Origin: Castellaniella hirudinis_A
GTDB lineage: Bacteria; Pseudomonadota; Gammaproteobacteria; Burkholderiales; Burkholderiaceae_B
DNA length: 64,000 nt
Reading direction: 5' to 3'
Assembly: GCF_047468865.1 (NCBI RefSeq)
Contig: NZ_JBLGTV010000004.1
Coordinates: 158,399-222,398 of the forward strand
Each line of letters begins with the position of its first letter. Positions within the stretch are counted from its first letter, which is position 1. Made by a program: the position numbers and the translations under genes. The notes under the pieces are model-generated. The model was not told the origin of the DNA. It worked only from the letters and a program-made list of their open reading frames with translations, and searched no databases. Below are positions 1 through 7,408 of this stretch, piece by piece.

Positions 1-167
1 ACGTAGCTGGACTTGATGGCGCCGTACACATTGGCGAACTGCTGCAGGGCCTTCAGGGGCAGGGGCTCGGCCTTCTGGGCGGCTGCGGTAATCCCCAGGC
101 TGACCAAGACCCCGGCCAGAAACCCCGCCATAATCCAGCCAAATGATTTTTTGTTTCGGATGCCCAT
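1..167 (-). CDS. ctpA: S41 carboxy-terminal processing protease, N-terminal part only
   Basis: This is the start of a gene that runs off the left edge; 55 codons are visible. The protein opens with a basic stretch (MGIRNKKS) and a hydrophobic segment at about residues 9-27 that looks like a signal peptide or anchor. It continues with PLKALQQFANVYGAIKSSYV, which resembles the mature N-terminus of CtpA-type tail-specific proteases. Such proteases act in the periplasm and trim or degrade envelope proteins. The position just downstream of an EnvC-like gene and gpmA on the same strand is the arrangement I recall from Bordetella-type genomes. The PDZ and catalytic regions lie outside the window, so the family call rests on the N-terminus and context. 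Confidence 0.7.
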   Translation of the reverse strand, partial: MGIRNKKSFGWIMAGFLAGVLVSLGITAAAQKAEPLPLKALQQFANVYGAIKSSY

Positions 168-261
168 GCGTATCCCTGAACGTGTCACTGAATGTGCGAC
201 CATGCCGCCATAAGGCCCGCCATCGGAATCACAGCGCGCCAGACCCAACATAGTACAGAAA

Positions 262-1821
262 TTAAGGCTGCAGCCATAGTTGGGGATTGATCGGAGCCCC
301 CTGATGGCGCAGTTCGAAGTACAGGCCGGGATCGACCTGCCCGCCGGTGGCCCCCACCTGCGCCACAATGTCTCCCCGGCGCACGATATCGCCCACCTGC
401 TTCAGCAACGCCTGGTTGTAGCCATACACGCTCAGGTACTGCCGCCCGTGATCGACGATCAGCAGATTACCGAAACCGGCCAGCCAGCCGGCATAGACCA
501 CCCGGCCCGGCGCCACTACCCGCACCGGCGTGCCTGCGGCGCTACGCAACACGACGCCGCGCCACAGGCCGCCATCGGGCCGCTGGGTGCCGAAACGGCC
601 CAGCGCCTCGCCCGCCACAGGGCGGGGCAGGCCCTTTTTCAACCCCGGAAACCCTTGTTCCGGCATGACCGGGTCGTCGTCCTCGGCGCGCGACGGATCC
701 GCCGACGCCTCCCGGACACCCGAGGATTTTCCGTCCGCCGCGCCATCGGGCGCCGTGTCCGCCCGCGCAGACGGGGCGGCCTGGGCGGTTTCGGCTTCAG
801 ATGCTGCCGTTTGCGCGGCTTCGGCCTGGGCGGCAGCCGCGGCCCGCGACGCTTCAGCCTGAGCGGCCTCGGCCTGGGACGCTTCAGCCTGGGATGCTTC
901 GGCCTGCGCGGCGCGGGCGGCCTGCTCTGCCGCTGCCGCCGCCGCGCGACGCGCCTGCTCGGCCTGGGCGCGGCGCGCAGCCTCGGCCTCGGCGCGTTCC
1001 CGGGCGCGACGCTCGGCCTCGGCCTTCAAGGCGGCCTGGCGGCGGGCCTCGGCCCGGGCGATTTCCTTTTCCAGGGAGTCGATCAGCCCCCCCAGACGGG
1101 CATCGCGCGCCTTCAAATCCTTTGCCCGCCGCTGCTGATCGTTCAAGCGTGTCTGGATCTCCGCCAAAACCTGGCGGCGCTGAACCTGCTGATCCCGCAG
1201 GGCCTGCTGCTGCCGCAACGTTTCGGCCTGCAAGGCCGTGAGTTCGGCCTGGCTTTGATCGGTTTGCCGCTGCAAGTCGGCCAGGCGGTCGACCGTGGCC
1301 TGCAGAGACTGCAGCGCCTCGGCGCGGGCCCGGGAGACATAGGCCAGGTAGGCCAGTTCGCGCCCGATGTCCTGCGGGTCGCGCCCGGACAGCAGGGCCG
1401 TCCAGGGCGACAGGCCGCTGGCATATTGGGCGCGCAATTGATCCGCCAGGGCCTGGCGCTGGCGATCGAATTCGACCGTCTGCTGCTGCTGCGAGGACTG
1501 CAGCTGCAACAGGGTGACATCCAAAGCCTGGCGCCGCTGATCCAGATCGTGCAACTGGCGGCTGATCTCGGAGATGGCCTGCTCGGAATCTTTCAGGGCG
1601 GCGCTGGCATCCGCGCGGGCCGATTCGGAGGATTCGATGTTTTTGCGCAGCACGTCGATCTGCTGGCGCAACGCCGCGCGGTCTTGCTGCGCCTGGGATT
1701 GCCGCGTCTGCAGGTCGGGCTGCGCCCGGGCGCCCAGCGCCGCCAGGGACAGCACCGGGCCCAGCGCCAGCGCCAGGCCGAAACGGCGCAGCGCAGCGCC
1801 CCGCTTGCGGATTTTATGCAC
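262..1821 (-). CDS. EnvC-like murein hydrolase activator (M23/LytM domain, coiled coil)
   Basis: A predicted periplasmic protein of about 519 residues. After an N-terminal signal sequence ending near Ala-Gln comes a long Gln/Ala/Glu-rich coiled coil (roughly residues 35-270), then an Ala/Glu/Arg-rich low-complexity linker with repeats like QAEAS, and a C-terminal LytM domain ending in GLYFELRHQG. The usual LytM zinc ligands look degenerate (no HxH; the first His region reads RGVVLRS), as in EnvC, which activates N-acetylmuramyl-L-alanine amidases instead of cutting murein itself. I chose the GTG at 1821 because AGAAGG lies a few bases upstream and the signal peptide follows directly; a longer open frame reaches 1986 but overlaps gpmA. 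It lies between gpmA and ctpA on the same strand. Confidence 0.8.
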   Translation of the reverse strand: MHKIRKRGAALRRFGLALALGPVLSLAALGARAQPDLQTRQSQAQQDRAALRQQIDVLRKNIESSESARADASAALKDSEQAISEISRQLHDLDQRRQALDVTLLQLQSSQQQQTVEFDRQRQALADQLRAQYASGLSPWTALLSGRDPQDIGRELAYLAYVSRARAEALQSLQATVDRLADLQRQTDQSQAELTALQAETLRQQQALRDQQVQRRQVLAEIQTRLNDQQRRAKDLKARDARLGGLIDSLEKEIARAEARRQAALKAEAERRARERAEAEAARRAQAEQARRAAAAAAEQAARAAQAEASQAEASQAEAAQAEASRAAAAAQAEAAQTAASEAETAQAAPSARADTAPDGAADGKSSGVREASADPSRAEDDDPVMPEQGFPGLKKGLPRPVAGEALGRFGTQRPDGGLWRGVVLRSAAGTPVRVVAPGRVVYAGWLAGFGNLLIVDHGRQYLSVYGYNQALLKQVGDIVRRGDIVAQVGATGGQVDPGLYFELRHQGAPINPQLWLQP

Positions 1822-1888
1822 GAACAACCGCCTTCTTATGCACGGAGAGCCACCCACAGCACCGGATGGACCAGACAGGACGCCTGGC

Positions 1889-2635
1889 CTAGACCGCCTT
1901 GCCCTGATTGGCCACCGCCTGCATGGCCGCCTGGATCTGATCCTGGTCGCCCAGGTAGTAATGGCGCAGGGGCCGCAGGTCGGCATCGAGCTCGTAGACC
2001 AGCGGCTGGCCCGTGGGGATGTTCAGGCCGATGATGTCGGCGTCGGAAATCCCGTCCAGGTGCTTGATCAGCGCCCGCAGGCTGTTGCCATGGGCCGACA
2101 CCAGCACCCGCTGGCCCGACCGGATCGCGGGGGCGATGGCCGCATCCCAGTACGGCACCACCCGCGAGACCGTATCGCGCAGGCATTCGGTGGCCGGCAG
2201 CTGGTCGGCCGGCACCTGCCCATAGCGCGGATCGAAGCGGGGATGGCGCGGGTCGTCCGCCGACAAGGGATCCGGCGCGACGTCGTAGGCGCGGCGCCAC
2301 TGCAGCACCTGGGCCTCGCCATACCGGGCGGCGGTTTCGGCCTTGTTCAGGCCTTGCAAAGCGCCGTAATGGCGTTCGTTCAGGCGCCAATCCAGGCGCA
2401 CCGGGGTATGGATGGCATCCAGGGCGTCCAGGGCCAGCCACAGGGTGCGGATGGCGCGCTTCAGCACCGAGGAAAACGCCTGGTCGAAGACATAGCCCTG
2501 CTGGCGCAGCAACTGGCCCGCCTGCGTGGCTTGCGCCCGGCCGGTATCGGTCAGATCGACGTCGGTCCAGCCGGTGAAGCGATTTTCGAGATTCCATTGG
2601 CTTTCGCCATGGCGCATGAGAACCAGTTTGTGCAT
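1889..2635 (-). CDS. gpmA: 2,3-bisphosphoglycerate-dependent phosphoglycerate mutase
   Basis: Interconverts 3-phosphoglycerate and 2-phosphoglycerate in glycolysis and gluconeogenesis in the cytoplasm. The 248-residue length matches the family. The phosphohistidine motif RHGES begins at residue 8, followed by QWN and FTGW; the ERHYGALQGLNK segment and the second catalytic histidine in SAHGNSLRAL are present. It is divergent from the rhodanese gene, with about 90 bp between the two starts, and is the first gene of a leftward group with the EnvC-like protein and ctpA. Confidence 0.96.
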   Translation of the reverse strand: MHKLVLMRHGESQWNLENRFTGWTDVDLTDTGRAQATQAGQLLRQQGYVFDQAFSSVLKRAIRTLWLALDALDAIHTPVRLDWRLNERHYGALQGLNKAETAARYGEAQVLQWRRAYDVAPDPLSADDPRHPRFDPRYGQVPADQLPATECLRDTVSRVVPYWDAAIAPAIRSGQRVLVSAHGNSLRALIKHLDGISDADIIGLNIPTGQPLVYELDADLRPLRHYYLGDQDQIQAAMQAVANQGKAV

Positions 2636-2675
2636 GATGAAAACGCCTGCAAAGTTGAAAACTGCGGACCATTTT

Positions 2676-2681
2676 ATAATC
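2676..2681 (+). promoter_or_regulatory. Candidate -10 box for the rhodanese-grxC-secB-gpsA group
   Basis: A perfect TATAAT lies 44 bp before the GTG start of the rhodanese-like gene in the short divergent region with gpmA. A TTGAAA lies upstream, but only 14 bases away, so the -35 is uncertain. This is a pattern match only. Confidence 0.4.
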
Positions 2682-2724
2682 CTCCAGCATACAACTCTTT
2701 CCGACCTCTGTTACAGGAACGCCC

Positions 2725-3135
2725 GTGGACTTTTTACTTAGCGAGAACAACCTCTGGATCCTGCTGATCGCCCTGGCATCCGGCGCCATGCTGATGTGGC
2801 CCAACCTGGGGCGCGGGCGTTCCGTGCCCCGCCTGGCCGTGGCCGACGCCGTGCAGCAGGTCAACCGCGAACAGGGCCTGTTCATCGACATCCGCCCCGC
2901 CGACCAATTCAAGACCGGTCACATCCCCCAGGCGCGCAACATCACCCTGGACACGCTGGAATCCCACCTCGGCACCCTGCCCCAGGACAAACCCATCGTG
3001 CTGGTCGACGCCCGTGGGCGCGACAGCGCCCGCGCCCTGACCCAGCTGCGCAAACATGGCTTCAAACAGGTATCCTGCCTGGATGGCGGCCTGGCAGCCT
3101 GGGCCGAAGGCGGCATGCCGCTCAAAAAATCCTGA
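2725..3135 (+). CDS. Membrane-anchored rhodanese-like domain protein (catalytic Cys replaced)
   Basis: 136 residues with one N-terminal transmembrane helix (about residues 7-25) followed by a single rhodanese fold (FIDIRPADQFKTGHIPQARN, then GLAAWAEGGMPL at the end). Rhodaneses transfer sulfur through a cysteine at the start of the active-site loop. Here that position reads LVDARGRDSA, with Asp where Cys is expected, so sulfurtransferase activity looks lost and a binding or scaffolding role is more likely. The start is a GTG preceded by CAGGAAC. It leads a rightward run with grxC, secB and gpsA, similar to the E. coli yibN-grxC-secB-gpsA order. Confidence 0.88.
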   Translation: MDFLLSENNLWILLIALASGAMLMWPNLGRGRSVPRLAVADAVQQVNREQGLFIDIRPADQFKTGHIPQARNITLDTLESHLGTLPQDKPIVLVDARGRDSARALTQLRKHGFKQVSCLDGGLAAWAEGGMPLKKS

Positions 3136-3149
3136 TAGGACCCTTTCCC

Positions 3150-3407
3150 ATGGCCCAGATCACCATGTACTGCACCAGCGTGTGCCCTTACTGCACCCGC
3201 GCCGAAATGCTGCTGAAACAACGCGGCGTCCAGGATATCCATAAAATATACGTCGACCGCGACCCCGCCCAGCGCACCCTCATGATGGAACGCACCGGGC
3301 GGCGCACGGTGCCCCAGATCTACATCGACGAGCGCCACATCGGCGGCTACGACGACCTTTCCGCCCTGGATCGCGCCAATGACCTGCTGCCGCTGCTGCA
3401 GGCCTGA
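3150..3407 (+). CDS. grxC: Glutaredoxin 3
   Basis: 85-residue dithiol glutaredoxin of the cytoplasm, reducing protein disulfides and glutathione mixed disulfides with glutathione as electron donor. The CPYC active site is at residues 12-15, the cis-proline loop reads RTVPQIYI, and the glutathione-binding GGYDDL follows. Length is typical. The chosen ATG at 3150 gives the standard N-terminus; the frame is open further upstream but overlaps the rhodanese gene. It is 14 bp after the rhodanese-like gene and 41 bp before secB, in the common order. Confidence 0.95.
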   Translation: MAQITMYCTSVCPYCTRAEMLLKQRGVQDIHKIYVDRDPAQRTLMMERTGRRTVPQIYIDERHIGGYDDLSALDRANDLLPLLQA

Positions 3408-3448
3408 TCCGTCCTTCGTCCACCCACCCCTTACCCACGGAACCCTCC

Positions 3449-3961
3449 ATGTCTGAAGAAAACCAATCCGGCAACGGCCAGGCCCCCAGCTTCGGCCTGC
3501 AACGCACCTACGTCAAAGACCTATCCCTGGAAATGCCCAATGCCCCGGCGATTTTCCTGGAGCAGGAAGGCCCCACCGTCGAAGTCTCCATCCAGGTCGG
3601 CGGGCAGCAACTGGCCGAAACCGTGTTCGAATCCACCGTCACCGCCACCGTCACCACGCGCATCGGCGACAAGGTGCTGTACCTGGTCGAACTCAGCCAG
3701 GCCGGCATCTTCGAGGCCGCCAACATCCCCGCCGAACAGCTCGACCCCCTACTGGGTATCGTCTGCCCCACCATGCTGTACCCGTACCTGCGCGCCAGCG
3801 TGGCCGACGCCATTACCCGCACGTCCCTGCCCCCGCTGCATCTCAGCGAAATGAATTTCCAGGCCCTGTACGAACAGCGCCTGGCGCAGCAGCAAGGCGG
3901 CCAGCCCGCCCAAGAGGGCGAGGACTCCGGCCTGATCCTGCCCCCCGGCGCCCGCAACTGA
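3449..3961 (+). CDS. secB: Protein-export chaperone SecB
   Basis: Cytosolic tetrameric chaperone that keeps preproteins unfolded and hands them to SecA. The 170-residue protein has the SecB signatures QRTYVKDLSLEMPN near the start, EVSIQVGG, VYLVELSQAGIF-like (here YLVELSQAGIF), and PYLRASVADAITRTSLPPLHLSEMNFQALYEQRL. The C-terminal tail is acidic and Gln-rich, as usual. It sits between grxC and gpsA, a very conserved neighbourhood in beta- and gammaproteobacteria. Confidence 0.97.
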   Translation: MSEENQSGNGQAPSFGLQRTYVKDLSLEMPNAPAIFLEQEGPTVEVSIQVGGQQLAETVFESTVTATVTTRIGDKVLYLVELSQAGIFEAANIPAEQLDPLLGIVCPTMLYPYLRASVADAITRTSLPPLHLSEMNFQALYEQRLAQQQGGQPAQEGEDSGLILPPGARN

Positions 3962-3972
3962 CGCACGCCGCC

Positions 3973-5007
3973 ATGCCGTCCGTCCGGCTGTCCGTGCTTG
4001 GCGCAGGCAGCTGGGGCACCGCCCTGGCTGCCCTGGCCTGCCCCCAGGCCGATGTCCTGCTGTGGGCGCGCGATCCCGACATCGCCCAGGCCGTGCGGCA
4101 AAGCCGGCAAAATCCACGCTACCTGCCCGGCATCCCGCTGCCCGATACCCTGCGGGCCACCGCCGACTGGACCGAGGCCCTGGATCACATGGCCTGGGGG
4201 CCGGCGCAGGCCATCCGCCTGATCGTGCTGGGCGTCCCCATGGCGGGCCTGGCCGATCTCTGCCAGCGCCTGTCCGACAGCCTGCCGGCGACCCTGCCCG
4301 GGCCGGTGCATCTGGTGTGGACCTGCAAAGGCATCAGCCCGGATACCCGGCAATGGCCGCATCAGATCGTCGACAGCGCGCTGGCGCAGCGGCCCTGGCT
4401 GCATACCGGCGTGCTGTCGGGGCCTTCCTTCGCCCGCGAGGTGGCCCAGGGGCTGCCGGTGGCCCTGAGCCTGGCCAGCGCCTGGGCGGATACCGGCGCC
4501 GCCGCGCAAGCCGCATTCCATGGGCGCCAGGCGCGCATCTACACCACCCGCGACACCATCGGCGTCGAAGTGGGCGGCGCACTGAAAAATGTCATGGCCA
4601 TCGCTTGCGGCATCAGCGACGGCCTGCAGCTGGGCACCAACGCCCGGGCCGCCCTGATCACCCGGGGCCTGGCGGAAATCCAGCGCCTGGGGGTGGCCCT
4701 GGGCGGCCATGCCGAAACCTTCATGGGCCTCACCGGCCTGGGCGACCTGGTTCTGACCGCCACGGGCGATCTGTCGCGCAACCGCCAAGTGGGGCTGGCC
4801 CTGGGCCAGGGGCAGCGGCTGGAAGCGATTTTGGCGGGCGGCATGACAGCCGAAGGCGTGCGCTGCGCCCAGGCGGCCTGGGCGCTGGGACGACAGCACG
4901 GCCTGGATCTCCCCATCACCCAGGCCGTCTGCCAGGTGCTGTTCGACGGGATATCCCCCCGCCACGCCGTGGCCAGCCTGCTGGCGCGCGACGCCCGGCC
5001 CGAATGA
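3973..5007 (+). CDS. gpsA: NAD(P)-dependent glycerol-3-phosphate dehydrogenase
   Basis: Makes sn-glycerol 3-phosphate from dihydroxyacetone phosphate for phospholipid synthesis. 344 residues, near the usual 330-340. The nucleotide-binding motif GAGSWGTALA begins near residue 11. The catalytic lysine region reads EVGGALKNVMAIACGI and the substrate region reads TFMGLTGLGDLVLTATGDLSRNR. It starts 11 bp after the secB stop, so the two are probably co-transcribed. The gene converges on trmL with only a 13-bp gap. Confidence 0.96.
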   Translation: MPSVRLSVLGAGSWGTALAALACPQADVLLWARDPDIAQAVRQSRQNPRYLPGIPLPDTLRATADWTEALDHMAWGPAQAIRLIVLGVPMAGLADLCQRLSDSLPATLPGPVHLVWTCKGISPDTRQWPHQIVDSALAQRPWLHTGVLSGPSFAREVAQGLPVALSLASAWADTGAAAQAAFHGRQARIYTTRDTIGVEVGGALKNVMAIACGISDGLQLGTNARAALITRGLAEIQRLGVALGGHAETFMGLTGLGDLVLTATGDLSRNRQVGLALGQGQRLEAILAGGMTAEGVRCAQAAWALGRQHGLDLPITQAVCQVLFDGISPRHAVASLLARDARPE

Positions 5008-5020
5008 CGGCTGCCCCGGA

Positions 5021-5491
5021 TCAAATGCCCCCGCTGTAGCCGGCCTGCCGCCAGGCCTCGAACACCGTCACCGCCACCGCATTGGATAGATTCAGGCTGC
5101 GCTGCTGCGGCCGCATCGGCAGCCGCAGGCGCTGCGCCGGGGGGAAAAGGGCCAGTTGCGCCGCCGACAAACCCGCCGTTTCACGACCGAACACGAACAC
5201 ATCCCCAGGCTGCAACGGGCACTGCCCGATCAACGCCGAACCCTTGGTCGTCAAGGCAAAGCGCCGGACGGGATCGCCGCCAATCGCCGCCAGGGCCTGA
5301 TCCAGGCTATCATGCACCCGCATGTCGGCCCATTCGTGATAATCCAGCCCGGCGCGGCGCATGCGGGCGTCGTCCAGGGGAAAGCCCAAGGGGCGCACCA
5401 GGTGCAGGAACGCGCCCGTGTTGGCCGACAGCCGGATGATATTGCCGGTGTTGGGCGGAATTTCGGGTTCGACAAGCACAATATGAAACAT
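5021..5491 (-). CDS. trmL: tRNA (cytidine/uridine-2'-O-)-methyltransferase TrmL
   Basis: SPOUT-family enzyme that 2'-O-methylates position 34 of tRNA-Leu isoacceptors using S-adenosylmethionine. The 156-residue product starts MFHIVLVEPEIPPNTGNIIR, matching the family N-terminus; FGRETAGL and RSLNLSNAVAV form the knotted SAM site. I took the ATG at 5491. An in-frame ATG at 5527 would add 12 residues not usual for the family, and neither start has a strong ribosome-binding site. It is downstream of comF on the same strand (32-bp gap). Confidence 0.93.
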   Translation of the reverse strand: MFHIVLVEPEIPPNTGNIIRLSANTGAFLHLVRPLGFPLDDARMRRAGLDYHEWADMRVHDSLDQALAAIGGDPVRRFALTTKGSALIGQCPLQPGDVFVFGRETAGLSAAQLALFPPAQRLRLPMRPQQRSLNLSNAVAVTVFEAWRQAGYSGGI

Positions 5492-5523
5492 GATGGGCGC
5501 ACACGCGGTGGATGGAAGCGCGT

Positions 5524-6327
5524 TCATTGTAAAGCGCGGCCGTCCGGCCCCGGCGGCGCGGCGGCCCGAGCGTCCGAGAACCGGCCGGACACAGTGCGCG
5601 CCAGCACCCAGCCCTGGACATGCGCCACGCCGGCGGCCTTCAGGACGCGGGCCACCGCCTGCAGGGTGGCCCCCGTGGTCAGGACATCGTCCACCACCGC
5701 CACGCGGGCGCCGGCCCAAGGCCCCGGTGCCCGCCCGCCGCCCCGCGCAGGCGCAGCGGACGGGCCGCAGGCATACACCCCCTGCGGGGCGTGCAGGCGC
5801 TGCGCCCGGTTCAAGCCCGCTTGCCGGGCGCCATCGTGCCGCCGATGCACGCGATCCAGCGCATAAACCACCCCCAGGCGCGCCGCCAGCAGCCGCGCCA
5901 GTTCCGCCGCCGGGCTGAAACCGCGTGCCCGCACGCCCTGGCGGCGGGCAGGCACAGGCACGATCCAGTCGGGCGGCGGCTGCAACGCCTCGGCCTGCCG
6001 CACCGCCGCCGCCAGATGATCCGCCAGCACCGGGGCCAGGGCCAGGCACCGGCGTGTCTTATAGGCCTGAAGCAGATCGCGGCCCAGGCCGGCATAGGCA
6101 AACGCCGCCACGACCCGATCGTATGCCGGCCCCCCGGGAGGGCAATCGGGGCACCCCCCGGCCCGTAAAGGATGCCGGCAGACCGGGCAATAGGGCACGG
6201 CCCGATCCCAGGCCAGTTGCCCCAGGCAATGGGCGCACAGCCCCTGGCCGGGCTGGCGCCGGCCGCAGCCGGGGCATTCCGCCGGAATCCATCGCCGCCA
6301 GTCGCGCCAAGCAGGGAGATGCCGCAT
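5524..6327 (-). CDS. comF: ComF family phosphoribosyltransferase-like protein
   Basis: 267 residues. An N-terminal zinc ribbon has CPGC, CAHC, CPVC and CPDC pairs in the first 70 residues; the C-terminal type I phosphoribosyltransferase fold has the PRPP loop VAVVDDVLTTGATL. The YKTRR and RARGFSPAAELA segments are typical of ComF/GntX. Gram-positive ComF is needed for DNA uptake; the role in proteobacteria is less clear. The ATG at 6327 is preceded by AAGAAGGTGACATT, a good ribosome-binding site, so the longer open frame is rejected. It is divergent from the methyltransferase gene at 6407. A competence gene, dprA, also lies in this window. Confidence 0.9.
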   Translation of the reverse strand: MRHLPAWRDWRRWIPAECPGCGRRQPGQGLCAHCLGQLAWDRAVPYCPVCRHPLRAGGCPDCPPGGPAYDRVVAAFAYAGLGRDLLQAYKTRRCLALAPVLADHLAAAVRQAEALQPPPDWIVPVPARRQGVRARGFSPAAELARLLAARLGVVYALDRVHRRHDGARQAGLNRAQRLHAPQGVYACGPSAAPARGGGRAPGPWAGARVAVVDDVLTTGATLQAVARVLKAAGVAHVQGWVLARTVSGRFSDARAAAPPGPDGRALQ

Positions 6328-6406
6328 AATGTCACCTTCTTCTTTGTCCATCGCAGACGCCATCTCAGCACGGAAAGCGCCGCGTCGGACGCCGTCTTGA
6401 CTGTTT

Positions 6407-7375
6407 ATGCCACAGCTTCCCCGCCTCCCCATCGACCCCGCCGCCGTGGCGCGCCAGTTCGCCCGGCGCGCGCCCCTGGATGCCCCGCAGTTCCTGTTCG
6501 GCGAAATCGCCCAGCGCATGCTGCGCCGCCTCAGCTATATCCGCCTCAAGCCGCACGACATCCTGGACGCCGGGTGCGGGGCGGCGCACGCGCTGGATCC
6601 GTTGCGCGCGCAATACCCCGACATGCACTACACCGGCCAGGATCACTGCGCCACGCTGCTGGACACGGCGCGGTCGCGCTACCTCAGCAAACCCGGGTTC
6701 TGGCACCGCCTGCGCAACAAGCCCACGCCCCAGCCCGATTTCCTGCAGGCCGACCTGGCCGACACCGGCCTGCCCGACGAAAGCCTGGATCTGGTGTGGT
6801 CCAACCTGGCCTTGCATTGGCACCCCGAACCCCATCTGGTGCTGCAGGAATGGCGGCGCATCCTGCGCAACGATGCCCTGGCCATGTATTCCAGCCTGGG
6901 GCCGGGGTCGCTGCGCGAACTGCGCGACGCGGTTCAAGAGGCCGGCCTGGAGACCCAAGCCATGGAATTCGTGGACATGCACGATTTCGGCGACCTGATG
7001 CTGCAAGTGGGTTTTGCCGACCCCGTCATGGATCAGGAAGTCATCACCCTGACCTACAAGACCGCCGACAAACTGCTGCAGGACGTCCAGGCCCTGGGCG
7101 GCAATCCCCACGACCAGCGCCGCCCGGGGCTGGCGGGCCGCGACTGGCGCAAGCGCCTGATCCAGGCTCTGGAACGCCGTCGCCACGCCGACGGCACCCT
7201 CCACCTGAGCCTGGAAGTCGCCTACGGCCACGCCTGGCGGGTGGCGGCGCGGCGCGGGGTGTTCGGCGACCTGCCCGTCACGGTGTTCAAGCGCGCCCAG
7301 CCCCTGGCGGCCGGCAAGCCGCCGCCCAGGGTCGTCCCGCGCAAACCCGACGACCCCCCATCCGGCACACGCTGA
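6407..7375 (+). CDS. BioC-like SAM-dependent methyltransferase
   Basis: 322 residues with a class I methyltransferase core: motif I reads ILDAGCGAAHALDPL near residues 50-60, then a VWSNLALHWHPEPHLVLQEWRRIL segment characteristic of the BioC/NDUFAF5 group. BioC methylates malonyl-ACP to start biotin synthesis. Betaproteobacterial BioC-like proteins next to comF are often annotated that way, but no other biotin genes are in the window, so the substrate is uncertain. Its start is 79 bp from the divergent comF start and rsmB follows 33 bp downstream. Confidence 0.8.
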   Translation: MPQLPRLPIDPAAVARQFARRAPLDAPQFLFGEIAQRMLRRLSYIRLKPHDILDAGCGAAHALDPLRAQYPDMHYTGQDHCATLLDTARSRYLSKPGFWHRLRNKPTPQPDFLQADLADTGLPDESLDLVWSNLALHWHPEPHLVLQEWRRILRNDALAMYSSLGPGSLRELRDAVQEAGLETQAMEFVDMHDFGDLMLQVGFADPVMDQEVITLTYKTADKLLQDVQALGGNPHDQRRPGLAGRDWRKRLIQALERRRHADGTLHLSLEVAYGHAWRVAARRGVFGDLPVTVFKRAQPLAAGKPPPRVVPRKPDDPPSGTR

Positions 7376-7408
7376 CCCGCCGCCCGGTTGACACAGGACA
7401 CGACCCCC

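Noticed and set aside
280..2034. 584-codon plus-strand open frame
   Set aside because: It is antisense to the EnvC-like gene and gpmA; in DNA this GC-rich, third-position bias opens the opposite strand. The predicted protein has no recognisable domain.
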